DNA from: Pseudomonas sp. ANT_J12
GTDB taxonomy: Bacteria > Pseudomonadota > Gammaproteobacteria > Pseudomonadales > Pseudomonadaceae
Assembly (NCBI RefSeq): GCF_008370045.1
Contig: NZ_VOBN01000002.1
Span: forward strand, 483,535-547,534
Direction: 5' to 3'
Length of the DNA: 64,000 nt
In this document: one piece after another, positions 43,421 through 51,925 of the stretch
Numbering within the stretch: the first letter of the stretch is position 1
How the letters are laid out: every line of letters begins with the position of its first letter
The notes under the pieces: model-generated
The model's input: the letters and a program-made list of their open reading frames with translations, nothing else
The model's database searches: none
Told to the model about the DNA's origin: nothing
Position numbers and translations under genes: made by a program

Positions 43421-44365
43421 TTACTCCTCTGCCCCGGCAGCTGAATGCGAACTCATGTCCATCCCTTCCATGGCGGCCATTTCGTGCTCTTTTTTCTCGT
43501 GATGCATTGGCTGGCCCGGTTTCATGCCTTCGTACTTGTCGACGATGATCTGGAACAGGTTTGGCGTGAACGAGGAGTAGAGCTCGACTGGGTTGTTCTG
43601 GCTTGGTTTGGAAAGGGCTTCGTATTCAGCTTTTTCCAGCTGTTTAGGTGCCTTCTTGACATCACTGACCCAGGCATCGAAATCCGCCTGGGAAGTGGCG
43701 ATAGCTTTGAACTTCATGCCGGTGAAACCCGCGCCGCTGTAGTTGGCGGAGATACCGTCGAATTCAGCGTTCTGGTTGGCAATCAGGTGCAGCTTGGTTT
43801 CCATGCCCGCCATCGCGTAGATCTGGCCACCCAGGCCCGGGATGAAGAACGAGTTCATCACGGTGTCGGAGGTGATTTTGAAATTGATAGGCGTGTTGGC
43901 CGGGAACACCAGTTTGTTAACAGTGGCGATGCCTTGTTCCGGGTAGATGAACAGCCACTTCCAGTCCATGGAGACCACTTCAACGGTGATCGGCTTGACG
44001 TCGGATTCCAGCGGCTTGTACGGGTCCAGGGCGTGGGTCGAAATGTAGGTCACGTAACCCAGGGCAATGATGATCAGGACCGGAACAGCCCACACTGCGA
44101 TTTCGATCTTGGTGGAGTGCGACCATTTAGGCGCGTACACCGCGTTCGGGTTGGAAGCGCGATATTTCCAGGCGAACAGGAACGTCATGACGATGACCGG
44201 CACAACGACCAACAGCATCAGCAGCGTTGCGGTGATGATCAGGTTTCGCTCATCCAGGCCGACCTGGCCCTTGGGGTCGAGCAAGGTCATGTTGCAGCCT
44301 GACAGCAACAACGTGCCGAGCAGCGGCAATAAGCCTAGTAGTCTGGGGTACCTGTTTTTACTCAT
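43421..44365 (-). CDS. cyoA: Cytochrome bo3 oxidase subunit II (lipoprotein)
   Basis: This 314-residue subunit II starts at ATG 44365 (AGAGGTCGTGAG upstream), giving lipobox LLLSGC near residue 24, then two membrane helices (about 48-70 and 90-112) and a C-terminal cupredoxin-fold domain that lacks the CuA ligands, as expected for quinol oxidases. [18 protein letters not shown] is typical CyoA. It starts the operon; its promoter should lie in the long upstream region described next. Confidence 0.95.
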   Translation of the reverse strand: MSKNRYPRLLGLLPLLGTLLLSGCNMTLLDPKGQVGLDERNLIITATLLMLLVVVPVIVMTFLFAWKYRASNPNAVYAPKWSHSTKIEIAVWAVPVLIIIALGYVTYISTHALDPYKPLESDVKPITVEVVSMDWKWLFIYPEQGIATVNKLVFPANTPINFKITSDTVMNSFFIPGLGGQIYAMAGMETKLHLIANQNAEFDGISANYSGAGFTGMKFKAIATSQADFDAWVSDVKKAPKQLEKAEYEALSKPSQNNPVELYSSFTPNLFQIIVDKYEGMKPGQPMHHEKKEHEMAAMEGMDMSSHSAAGAEE

Positions 44366-45108
44366 CTCACGACCTCTAAAGCAGCTTGCGCAATGCAGTT
44401 GGGTTTTGATCGCCAACACTTCACCCTGCCAAGGGTTGGCATTTTTCTTGGATTGAATAAGGGCTGCCCGTCGCGCGTCAGACGCTGTTCGACAAATCCT
44501 GGGCTAGCGGTGAGTTCTTATTCGAATTCGTGGTCAAAGGCCTTGTTACAGACCAATTCCATTTGGTGCGGATAGTCGGAAAGGCACCGACACCTGGGAG
44601 TCGCATAAAGCCGTCAGGCCTTTCGACGCCCTATCTGCTCAGTCGAGAGCAGCGCCGGGAATTCAGTGCGGGCGATTGTAGATACGTCGCGACGCATAAA
44701 CCATGTCTCATCCCGAAATAATTTTTATCCATTCCAGCAACAATCATTAACGGATTTTGCAAAAGTTCAGCATGGTATCGAAATTAATTCTCAACAAAAA
44801 CACCAAAATTTGTGGGGCTACCACCCTCGGTTCAGACAGCCTTCATGGCGCCTTGCCATCCGCCACCCCCGGCAAAGCCCCGATAGGCAAGGGGTGTGGC
44901 GATTCACCAAGGCTTGTTAAAACTGCCTGTTACACCCTGAAGATGAACAATTGGCTAGCGTCGCCAATCGACTCAAATCGTTGCGTAGCTATGCACCGAT
45001 TCCGCCCCTTGAAATGAGTTGCGACACTCCGGCTGTGACAACATGTCGCACACGTTGCGCACCCTTTGCTGTCGCACATCACGATCTGCTGACTCGCGCT
45101 CTGAAATG
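44366..45108. other. Long untranslated region upstream of cyoA
   Basis: About 740 bases hold no credible gene. The part 44715-44820 is AT-rich and is the likely promoter zone for leftward cyoA, about 350-450 bases before its start. A hairpin-like inverted repeat GCCAAC...GTTGGC occurs near 44412-44438. Small frames of up to 86 codons are present but lack RBS and codon bias. Confidence 0.5.
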
Positions 45109-45150
45109 CAAAACGCCCCGGCCCTCTCAACGAGGACCGGGGCGTTTTTT
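45109..45150 (-). terminator. dsbB terminator
   Basis: An AACGCCCCGG / CCGGGGCGTT stem with an inner CCTC/GAGG helix lies 16 bases after the dsbB stop. Left of it are four A residues (leftward U-run); right of it are six T, so it may work in both directions. Confidence 0.8.
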
Positions 45151-45165
45151 GTTTGCTGCCGCGGG

Positions 45166-45675
45166 TTAGCGCAGCGCCTTGCGGTTACGCGAGACCAGCA
45201 GCGGCACCAGCACCACCACGAGTACAAACGACACCAGCGCCCACTGCGCCAGTGACAGGCCGAGGATCGGCGGGTACGGCGTGTCGCAGAAGCCGTCGAC
45301 CTGGAAGCCCAGCGGAAAGATCTTCGCCAGCGGCAGGCCATCGACAATCGGTTGCAGCACATCAACACCGCAGCTGACCGCCGGGTAGAACTGCGTATAG
45401 ACGTGATGCCCGGCCGCCGCCACACCGCCGAGCGCGGCGATGACCACCAGCACCTCGAACACCGTGAGGCTGCGACGGGTGCGCATGGCCGCGCCGATAA
45501 AGGCAAAAATGGCGATCAGCAGCAACGCATAACGTTGCAGGATGCACAGCGGGCACGGTGCTTCTTCCAGCACCACCTGCATGTACAGCGCACCGCCGAT
45601 CAGCGCCAGGCAGATGATGCCCAGCAACACCAGATATCGCCGCTCACGGCCCAATCGCATGGTTTCGTCACTCAT
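45166..45675 (-). CDS. dsbB: Disulfide bond formation protein B
   Basis: This 169-residue membrane protein with four helices passes electrons from DsbA to quinones. Motif EEAPCPLCILQRYALL contains the first CxxC (PCPLC); the second periplasmic cysteine pair is marked by SCGVDVLQPIV and GFCDTPYPPI. The QRY after the CxxC is typical. RBS AAGGGAAACG precedes ATG 45675. It is monocistronic. Confidence 0.93.
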   Translation of the reverse strand: MSDETMRLGRERRYLVLLGIICLALIGGALYMQVVLEEAPCPLCILQRYALLLIAIFAFIGAAMRTRRSLTVFEVLVVIAALGGVAAAGHHVYTQFYPAVSCGVDVLQPIVDGLPLAKIFPLGFQVDGFCDTPYPPILGLSLAQWALVSFVLVVVLVPLLVSRNRKALR

Positions 45676-45844
45676 CGCGTTTCCCTTCTAGATATCGATT
45701 GCCGGAAGTCTACACGCAGACCATGACCGTGGAGAGCCTGGCGCGCGCCGGTAGATGTCGGGGAATAGACGATAGGCTGGTTAAGGAGGGATTAACTTTT
45801 AAACAGAAGGTGAGAATTCACCGTTCAAGACCGAGGTGTGGCTA

Positions 45845-45910
45845 TCGCGGGCAAGCCTTGCTCCTACAGATTTGTGGCGTGACGTCTGTAGGAGCAAGGC
45901 TTGCCCGCGA
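45845..45910. repeat. REP pair (BIME-like) upstream of hmp 3' end
   Basis: Two inverted 26-base arms of the Pseudomonas REP consensus (TCGCGGGCAAGCCTTGC and its complement) flank a 14-base spacer. The arms are exact complements and lie 41 bases beyond the end of hmp. Confidence 0.85.
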
Positions 45911-45950
45911 TTGAAACGACGCGGTGAGACGGGCTCACCTCGCCCCTCGC

Positions 45951-47132
45951 TTACTCCAGCGCAGAAGCCGGCCCGAAGAACTCATAACGACTCTGCTTCT
46001 CCGGCACACCCAACGCTTTCAAGTGACGCTTGATCGCCGCCATAAAGCCCTTCGGCCCCAGGAAGTAAGCGTCCAGATCGCGCTGCTGCGGCAACCAGGC
46101 GACCAGTTGTTCCTGGCTCAACAACCCAACCTTGTCCGCCGCCGGGCTCACGCCATCATCTTCGGCGTAGCAATAGAAGCGCTTGAGCTGCGGGTGACGC
46201 TCGGCCAAGCCATCGATCCAGTCACGGAACGCATGGACGCTGCCGTTACGCGCACAGTGGATAAAGTGCACCGGCCGCTCGGTGGCCAGCGCCGCTTCGA
46301 GCATGGCCAGGGTCGGGGTGATGCCGACGCCGCCGCTGATCAGCACCAAGGGTTTGTCGCTGGCGGTCAGGGTGAACTCGCCCGACGGCGGGAACAGTTG
46401 GATGCTCGCGCCGACATGCAGTTGATCGTGCAAATGGTTGGAGGCGCGGCCACCGGCTTCGCGCTTGACGCTGATGCGGTACTGGCCGTTGTCGGACAGG
46501 GACGACAGCGAGTAGTTACGGCGAATCTCTTCGCCATCGAGGATCAGCTTCATGCCGATGTACTGGCCCGGCTCGGCGGCGAGGATCGGGCCTTTGTCGG
46601 CAGGTTCGAAGTAGAACGAGATGATTTCCGCGCTTTCTTCAACCTTGGCCGCGACGATGAACTCCCGAGCCCCGCGCCAGCCGCCCGGAGCCTGCTCCTT
46701 CTGGTCGTAGATGCTGGTTTCGGCGCCGATCAGGATGTCGGCCAATTGGTTGTAGGCTGCGCCCCAGGCGCCGATCACTTCCGGGGTGGCGATCTCTTCG
46801 CCCAGCACTTCGGCGATGGCGCGCAGCAGGCAAATGCCGACAATCGGGTAATGTTCCGGCAGGATTTGCAGGGCCACGTGCTTATTAATGATCTTGGCCA
46901 CCAGGTCGCCCAACTGGTCGAGCTGATCGATATGCCGCGCATACATCAAGACGCCGTTGGCCAGGGCGCGGGGCTGATCGCCGCTGGCCTGATGGGCCTG
47001 GTTGAACAACGGGCGGACTTCCGGGTATTCGGAGAGCATCATGCGATAGAAGTGAGTGATCAGCGCTTCGCCACCGCTTTCCAGCAGCGGCACGGTGGAT
47101 TTGACGATGGCACGGTCTTGAACGCTAAGCAT
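45951..47132 (-). CDS. hmp: Flavohemoprotein, nitric oxide dioxygenase
   Basis: This 393-residue protein starts at ATG 47132 (AGGAGTTGCC upstream). Domains are an N-terminal globin (about 1-140, proximal His in INKHVALQILPEHY), an FAD-binding ferredoxin-reductase domain (about 150-260, RRNYSLSSL) and an NAD domain (about 265-393, LISGGVGITPTLAML). It converts NO and O2 to nitrate using NADH. It is divergent from norR across a 148-bp control region with sigma-54-like and NorR-like sites. In P. aeruginosa the equivalent pair is called fhp/fhpR. Confidence 0.95.
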   Translation of the reverse strand: MLSVQDRAIVKSTVPLLESGGEALITHFYRMMLSEYPEVRPLFNQAHQASGDQPRALANGVLMYARHIDQLDQLGDLVAKIINKHVALQILPEHYPIVGICLLRAIAEVLGEEIATPEVIGAWGAAYNQLADILIGAETSIYDQKEQAPGGWRGAREFIVAAKVEESAEIISFYFEPADKGPILAAEPGQYIGMKLILDGEEIRRNYSLSSLSDNGQYRISVKREAGGRASNHLHDQLHVGASIQLFPPSGEFTLTASDKPLVLISGGVGITPTLAMLEAALATERPVHFIHCARNGSVHAFRDWIDGLAERHPQLKRFYCYAEDDGVSPAADKVGLLSQEQLVAWLPQQRDLDAYFLGPKGFMAAIKRHLKALGVPEKQSRYEFFGPASALE

Positions 47133-47172
47133 TAGGGCAACTCCTGAACTTCGATGTGAATGCCTTAGGCTT

Positions 47173-47189
47173 ATCAGTTTCCATGCCAA
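47173..47189 (-). promoter_or_regulatory. Candidate sigma-54 promoter of hmp
   Basis: Read leftward the element is TTGGCATG-GAAA-CTGAT. It matches the -24 TTGGCACG box closely, and its -12 half departs from TTGCA (GA in place of GC). It lies 41-57 bases before the hmp ATG, as expected for a NorR-type enhancer-dependent promoter. Confidence 0.6.
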
Positions 47190-47229
47190 CAATTAAAACC
47201 CTATAAATCAACGACTTAAATACAACGTA

Positions 47230-47285
47230 GTCATATCGACACAGACTGCCTTATAGTCATCGCGACTACACGGAGTCACTATGAC
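47230..47285. promoter_or_regulatory. Three NorR-type binding sites in the hmp-norR region
   Basis: Three 11-base elements fit GTC-N5-GAC, a form of the NorR half-site rule GT-N7-AC: GTCATATCGAC at 47230-47240, GTCATCGCGAC at 47256-47266 and GTCACTATGAC at 47275-47285. Their centres are 26 and 19 bases apart. The third covers the norR start codon, which would let NorR limit its own synthesis. Confidence 0.65.
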
Positions 47286-48831
47286 TGCAAAATCCCTGCT
47301 CACCGCCCTGCTCCCCCTGGTCTCCGACCTGTCCCGCGAACTGCCCGAAGGCGAGCGCTATCGGCGGTTGCTTGAAGCCATGCGCGCCCTGCTGCCCTGC
47401 GATGCCGCCGCCCTGCTGCGCCTCGACGGCGAATGGCTAGTGCCGCTGGCTGTGGACGGTTTGAGCACCGACACCCTCGGCCGGCGCTTCAAAGTCAGCG
47501 AACACCCACGTTTCGAGGCGCTGCTCAGCAGCCCCGGCCCGACCCGCTTCGCCGCCGACAGCGACTTGCCGGATCCTTATGACGGCTTGGTCGATGGCCT
47601 CGACGAACACCTGGAAGTCCATGACTGTATGGGCTGCCCGCTGTTTATCGATGAGCGCCCGTGGGGCCTGTTGACCCTCGATGCCCTGGACCCGGAACGC
47701 TTCGAACCGATCGAACTCGACGCCCTGCAAGCCTTCGCCAGCCTCGCCGCCGCCACCGTCAACGCCGCCGAGCGCATCCAGCGCCTGGCCAATCGCGCCG
47801 AAGACGAACACCAGCGCGCCGAGGTTTACCGTCAGGCCAGCGGCCAGCAGAACCGCGAGATGATCGGCCAGAGCAAGGCCCATAAACGTTTGGTGGAAGA
47901 GATCAGCCTGGTGGGCGGCAGCGACCTGACCGTGCTGATCACCGGGGAAACCGGGGTCGGCAAGGAGCTGGTGGCCCAGGCGATCCATGCCGCGTCCTCC
48001 CGCGCCGACAAACCGATCATCAGCCTCAACTGCGCCGCCCTGCCGGACACCTTGGTGGAGAGCGAATTGTTCGGCCATGTTCGTGGCGCCTTCACCGGGG
48101 CAACCAGCGACCGTCGCGGCAAGTTCGAACTGGCCAATGGCGGCACGCTGTTTCTCGATGAGGTCGGCGAACTGTCCCTGACCGTGCAGGCCAAGCTGCT
48201 GCGGGTGCTACAAAGCGGCCAGTTGCAGCGTTTGGGCTCGGATAAAGAACATCAAGTGGACGTGCGGCTGATCGCGGCGACCAACCGTGACCTGGCCGAA
48301 GAGGTCCGCAGCGGCCGCTACCGCGCCGACTTCTATCATCGCCTGAGTGTTTATCCATTGCTGGTCCCGGCGCTGCGGGATCGCGGGCGCGATGTGTTGC
48401 TGCTCAGCGGCTTTTTCCTGGAACAGAACCGTTCGCGCATGGGCCTTAATAGCCTGCGCCTGAACAGCGATGCCCAGGCGGCGCTGCTCGCGTATCAGTG
48501 GCCGGGGAACGTGCGGGAACTGGAACACTTGATTGGCCGCAGCGCATTGAAGGCGCTGGGCAACTGCAAGGAACGGCCGAAGATTCTCAGCTTGAGCGCC
48601 GCGGACCTGGATTTGCCTCATGGCAGTGTTGAAGCGCCCGCGGAACAACCGGCTGTCGCCCCTGTGGCTTTAGTCTCGGGTGACTTGCGAGTCGCGACCG
48701 AGGATTATCAGCGGCAACTGATCAACGCCTGTCTGGAACGCCACCACAACAACTGGGCAAGCGCGGCCCGTGAGCTAGGCTTGGATCGGGCGAATCTGGG
48801 GCGCATGGCCAAGCGGTTGGGGATGAAATAA
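47281..48831 (+). CDS. norR: Nitric oxide-responsive sigma-54 regulator
   Basis: This 516-residue protein has an N-terminal GAF domain (about 25-165, non-heme iron NO sensor in the family), an AAA+ domain (about 195-425; Walker A GETGVGKE, GAFTGA loop 269-274 that contacts sigma-54) and a C-terminal Fis-type HTH (about 475-516, NNWASAARELGLDRANLGR). It activates sigma-54 transcription in response to NO. Its gene overlaps the third binding site. Orthologues beside hmp in Pseudomonas are called fhpR. Confidence 0.93.
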   Translation: MTAKSLLTALLPLVSDLSRELPEGERYRRLLEAMRALLPCDAAALLRLDGEWLVPLAVDGLSTDTLGRRFKVSEHPRFEALLSSPGPTRFAADSDLPDPYDGLVDGLDEHLEVHDCMGCPLFIDERPWGLLTLDALDPERFEPIELDALQAFASLAAATVNAAERIQRLANRAEDEHQRAEVYRQASGQQNREMIGQSKAHKRLVEEISLVGGSDLTVLITGETGVGKELVAQAIHAASSRADKPIISLNCAALPDTLVESELFGHVRGAFTGATSDRRGKFELANGGTLFLDEVGELSLTVQAKLLRVLQSGQLQRLGSDKEHQVDVRLIAATNRDLAEEVRSGRYRADFYHRLSVYPLLVPALRDRGRDVLLLSGFFLEQNRSRMGLNSLRLNSDAQAALLAYQWPGNVRELEHLIGRSALKALGNCKERPKILSLSAADLDLPHGSVEAPAEQPAVAPVALVSGDLRVATEDYQRQLINACLERHHNNWASAARELGLDRANLGRMAKRLGMK

Positions 48832-48854
48832 CCCCACTCTTGAGTTCAGTGAAA

Positions 48855-48998
48855 CCCTGTGGCGAGGGGGCTTGCCCCCGTTGGAGTGCGAAGCGCTCCC
48901 CCGCTTTACAGAGAGAACTTCACCGTTTTTTTAAGACCGCTTCGCGGCCGAACGGGGGCAAGCCCCCTCGCCACCAGCAAGCGCCCTCGCCACAGGGG
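48855..48998. repeat. Long REP-type inverted repeat pair
   Basis: Outer arms CTGTGGCGAGGGGGCTTGCC and its approximate complement enclose two inner short palindromes (GAGTGCGAAGCGCTC, GACCGCTTCGCGGCC). It lies between norR and cheV and has the same layout as 39310-39428, though better preserved. Confidence 0.8.
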
Positions 48999-49122
48999 TT
49001 CGCCGTTTGGCCGGTGGTGGGGATTTAACCTAAAGCCTGCCCCCAACAAGTCGATAACCCGGCATCAATAGTTTTTGGCGACTCTTCACTCGCCCATCAC
49101 CTTTCGCCAAAGAAGGTTTTTT

Positions 49123-50025
49123 ATGTCCACCACCAAAGCCCGCGCAGATTCACTTTCGCTTCTTCTGTTTACCTTGCGCAGCGGCAAGCTGATGGCGATC
49201 AACCTGCTGAAAGTCAGTGAAATCATCCCCTGCCCGCCGCTGACCAAGCTGCCGGAGTCGCATCCCCACGTCAAAGGCATCGCCACCCTGCGCGGCGCCT
49301 CGTTGTCGGTGATCGACCTGAGCCGCGCCATCGGCGAGCGGCCGCTGGAAGATCCCAACGGTGGCTGCCTGATCGTCACCGACGTCAGCCGCTCCAAGCA
49401 GGGCCTGCACGTGCAGGCCGTGAGCAAGATTGTGCACTGCCTGACCACCGACATCCGTCCGCCGCCCTTCGGTTCCGGCGGCGTGCGCTCGTACATCACC
49501 GGCGTGACGTCGGTCGACGGCGTGCTGGTGCAGGTGCTGGACATCGAGAAAGTCATCCACGGTATCGCCCCGGCGCAGATTGAAATGGCCCCGACCGAAC
49601 TGAGCATGGAAGACGCCGAAGTGCTGGGCAACGCCCGCATCCTGGTGGTCGATGACAGCCAGACCGCGTTGCAGCAATCGGTACACACCTTGCGCAACCT
49701 CGGCCTGCAATGCCACACCGCCCGCAGCGCCAAGGAAGCCATCGACTGCCTGCTGGACCTGCAAGGCACCGCGCAGCAGATCAACCTGATCGTCTCGGAC
49801 ATCGAAATGTCGGAGATGGACGGCTACGCCTTCACCCGTACCCTGCGCGAAACCCCGGACTTCTCGCACCTCTACGTGCTGCTGCACACCTCGCTGGACA
49901 GCGCGATGAACAGCGAAAAAGCACGTCTGGCCGGGGCCAACGGGGTACTGACCAAGTTCTCCTCGCCGGAATTGACCAAGTGCCTGATCGAAGCCGCCAA
50001 GGCTGTCGCCGAACAGGGTTACTGA
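49123..50025 (+). CDS. cheV: Chemotaxis coupling protein CheV
   Basis: This 300-residue protein combines a CheW-like domain (about 10-165: LLFTLRSGKLMAINLLKVSE, LTKLPESHPHVKGIATLRG) and a receiver domain (about 180-300: ILVVDDSQTALQQSV, phospho-Asp in NLIVSDIEMSEMDGY). CheV links chemoreceptors to CheA and adapts signalling. ATG 49123 has AGAAGG upstream. It is alone rather than in a che operon. Confidence 0.92.
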   Translation: MSTTKARADSLSLLLFTLRSGKLMAINLLKVSEIIPCPPLTKLPESHPHVKGIATLRGASLSVIDLSRAIGERPLEDPNGGCLIVTDVSRSKQGLHVQAVSKIVHCLTTDIRPPPFGSGGVRSYITGVTSVDGVLVQVLDIEKVIHGIAPAQIEMAPTELSMEDAEVLGNARILVVDDSQTALQQSVHTLRNLGLQCHTARSAKEAIDCLLDLQGTAQQINLIVSDIEMSEMDGYAFTRTLRETPDFSHLYVLLHTSLDSAMNSEKARLAGANGVLTKFSSPELTKCLIEAAKAVAEQGY

Positions 50026-50051
50026 GATTGGCCGAGGACTTTTGCTTTCTG

Positions 50052-50510
50052 ATGCGGCGCAACCTTACGCAGGCGGTGCCGGACATCGCTTGGCCCACCG
50101 GTATTGAGCTGACTCAATACCGCCCCGAACTCGCCGCAGCCGTACATCACTTGATGGAACTGGGTTATCGCGAAGGCGGCGGCCGCGTGCCGACGCTGGA
50201 GGTCTGGCAACAGCGCTTTGAAACCGATCCCGAATACGATCCGAGCCTGTGCTTTATCGCGCTGGATGGCGAAGGGATTGTTGGCGTGTGCCAATGCTGG
50301 ACCAGCGCCTACATCAAGAATCTGGTGGTGCACCCGCGTGCCCAAGGCCTCGGACTGGGCCGCGCCTTGCTGCTAAATGCTTTCAAGGCGTTTCAGCAGC
50401 GCCGCGAAGGATTTGTCGATCTGAAAGTGCTGGAAGACAACCGGCGGGCGCAGCGGTTGTATGAAAGTGCCGGAATGCGGGTGGTTCGGCGGGAGCCGGT
50501 GCCGGTTTGA
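50052..50510 (+). CDS. GNAT-family N-acetyltransferase
   Basis: This 152-residue GNAT has the acetyl-CoA-binding region VHPRAQGLGLGRALLLNAF (about 95-113), strand YIKNLVVHP and the C-terminal LEDNRRAQRLYESAGMRVV. I use ATG 50052; a TTG at 50028 lies right after the cheV stop and could give eight extra residues by coupling. RBS is weak for both. Substrate unknown. Probably co-transcribed with cheV. Confidence 0.8.
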   Translation: MRRNLTQAVPDIAWPTGIELTQYRPELAAAVHHLMELGYREGGGRVPTLEVWQQRFETDPEYDPSLCFIALDGEGIVGVCQCWTSAYIKNLVVHPRAQGLGLGRALLLNAFKAFQQRREGFVDLKVLEDNRRAQRLYESAGMRVVRREPVPV

Positions 50511-50545
50511 TACATCACCTTCGCGCGCAATCAGAAGATCGATCC

Positions 50546-50570
50546 CTGCAGGAGCGAGACTTGCCCGCGA
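50546..50570. repeat. Single REP half-element
   Basis: One arm CTGCAGGAGCGAGACTTGCC with a closing CGCGA matches the Pseudomonas REP consensus but has no partner nearby. Confidence 0.6.
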
Positions 50571-50645
50571 AGAGGCCCGCACAAACACCCCACAACCATC
50601 AGGCATACTCCAACCTTGGCCAACATACCCAAGGATGCCCAACCC

Positions 50646-50972
50646 ATGAAAACCAGCACCCTGCTCTTCCTCAGCCTCACCGCCCTCGCCACTCAGGTTC
50701 ACGCCTCCAGCCCCGACGCCTGGGCCGCCTATGACAAAGCCGTACTCACCAGTTGCACCAAGGCCAGCAGCCTGAAGGACGCCAAACCCGTCGGCACCGC
50801 CGCACAATTCGACGACCGCGTGGGTTACACCGCCCTCCTGCTGCAAGGCCAATACCCGCAAAAGCACATGAAGGGCCAACAAGGCACCGAGCTGTGCCTC
50901 TACAACAAACAAAGTAAAACCGCCTACGTGACCGAGTGGGACTCCATCCGTTCGCCCGCCAAAAAGCCGTGA
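50646..50972 (+). CDS. Small exported protein of unknown function
   Basis: This 108-residue protein starts at ATG 50646 (AAGGATGC upstream) and has a signal peptide MKTSTLLFLSLTALATQVHA, so it is likely periplasmic. The mature part has two cysteines that could pair (LTSCTKASS, ELCLYNKQS), and the sequence LLQGQYPQKHMKG is compact and polar. I do not recognise a family. Gene neighbours are an acetyltransferase and a cysteine-cluster protein, which give no clue. Confidence 0.78.
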   Translation: MKTSTLLFLSLTALATQVHASSPDAWAAYDKAVLTSCTKASSLKDAKPVGTAAQFDDRVGYTALLLQGQYPQKHMKGQQGTELCLYNKQSKTAYVTEWDSIRSPAKKP

Positions 50973-51055
50973 ATGGCGCATAACTTGCTTCGAGACACGC
51001 CTGTGCGGTGGATTTCCGTCGCGCTTTCATGACCTCACCGGCGACTGATCGACCC

Positions 51056-51805
51056 ATGAATACGACGTTTTCCTGCGTAGGCTGCGGCAAATGCTGCAAC
51101 GATCACCACGTCCCCCTGACCCTGGCGGAAGCCCGCATGTGGGCGAACGATGGCGGTCAGGTGATCGTGCTGGTGGAAGGTTTCCTGGGCAATGGCCTGG
51201 GCCTGCCGTTGCAGCAACGCGAACATGCCGAACGCCGGTCGGTGAGGGTTCGAAGCGGCGCCAGCGATGTCTACGTGGCCATCACCTTCGCCGCCTACAA
51301 CGTCGGGCCCTGCCGGAATCTTGACGAAGACAACCTCTGCCGCATCTACGAACGCCGGCCGCTGGTGTGCCGCATCTATCCGATGGAAATCAATCCGCAC
51401 ATCCCGCTGAACCCGGCGGTGAAAGACTGCCCGCCCGAGTCGTGGGAACAGGGTCCGGACTTGATTGTGGGTGGGAAATTGGTGGATCAGGAACTGGGGG
51501 CGTTGATCCAGCGCTCGCGTCAGTCAGATCGCGACGATGTTCAGGCCAAGGATGCGATCTGCCAGTTGTTGGGAATCCGCATCACAGCGCTGAAAGGTGA
51601 TGGGTTTACCGCTTATCTGCCGCAGATGGACGCTTTTGCCTCAGTCATCGATCAGGTTGTGGCGCAGCCACTGGCCGCACCCGACAGTGAATGGCTGTTT
51701 CATGTCTCGGGCGAGGACATTGCCGGGCAAGTGTTGGCGGCCGGGGCTGACGTAGCGATTGAAGCACCGCTCAACTATGCGTTTATCTCGTTGCGGGCGG
51801 CTTGA
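51056..51805 (+). CDS. YkgJ-family cysteine-cluster protein
   Basis: This 249-residue protein has the CxxCxxCC signature at its start (FSCVGCGKCCNDHHVPL) and further cysteines in PCRNLDEDNLCRIYERRPLV, followed by CRIYPMEI. The family probably binds a metal or Fe-S cluster; its function is not established. I choose ATG 51056, which puts the cluster at residues 7-14 as in other members; an upstream in-frame Met at 51029 is also possible. Confidence 0.83.
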   Translation: MNTTFSCVGCGKCCNDHHVPLTLAEARMWANDGGQVIVLVEGFLGNGLGLPLQQREHAERRSVRVRSGASDVYVAITFAAYNVGPCRNLDEDNLCRIYERRPLVCRIYPMEINPHIPLNPAVKDCPPESWEQGPDLIVGGKLVDQELGALIQRSRQSDRDDVQAKDAICQLLGIRITALKGDGFTAYLPQMDAFASVIDQVVAQPLAAPDSEWLFHVSGEDIAGQVLAAGADVAIEAPLNYAFISLRAA

Positions 51806-51834
51806 GCCCGGACCGCTGGTATCTGTCGGGCCTT

Positions 51835-51899
51835 ATCGCGAGCAAGCTTTGCTCCTACAGGTTGATGACACCTCTGTAGGAGCAAAGCTTGCTCGCGAT
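51835..51899. repeat. REP pair (TCGCGAGCAAGCTTTGC variant)
   Basis: Two inverted arms ATCGCGAGCAAGCTTTGCTC and the complement flank a 15-base spacer between convergent gene ends. It is a sequence variant (GAGCAAGC instead of GGGCAAGC) of the other REPs in the window. Confidence 0.85.
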
Positions 51900-51925
51900 G
51901 ACGCCAGACCAGCCCCCGCCATCCC

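Noticed and set aside
44757..45017. 86-codon frame upstream of cyoA
   Set aside because: No RBS, no codon bias, and rich in Ser/Lys/Pro without domain match. Considered untranslated.
45924..47135. 403-codon frame opposite hmp
   Set aside because: Antisense of a clear flavohemoprotein. Composition typical of shadow frames and no RBS.
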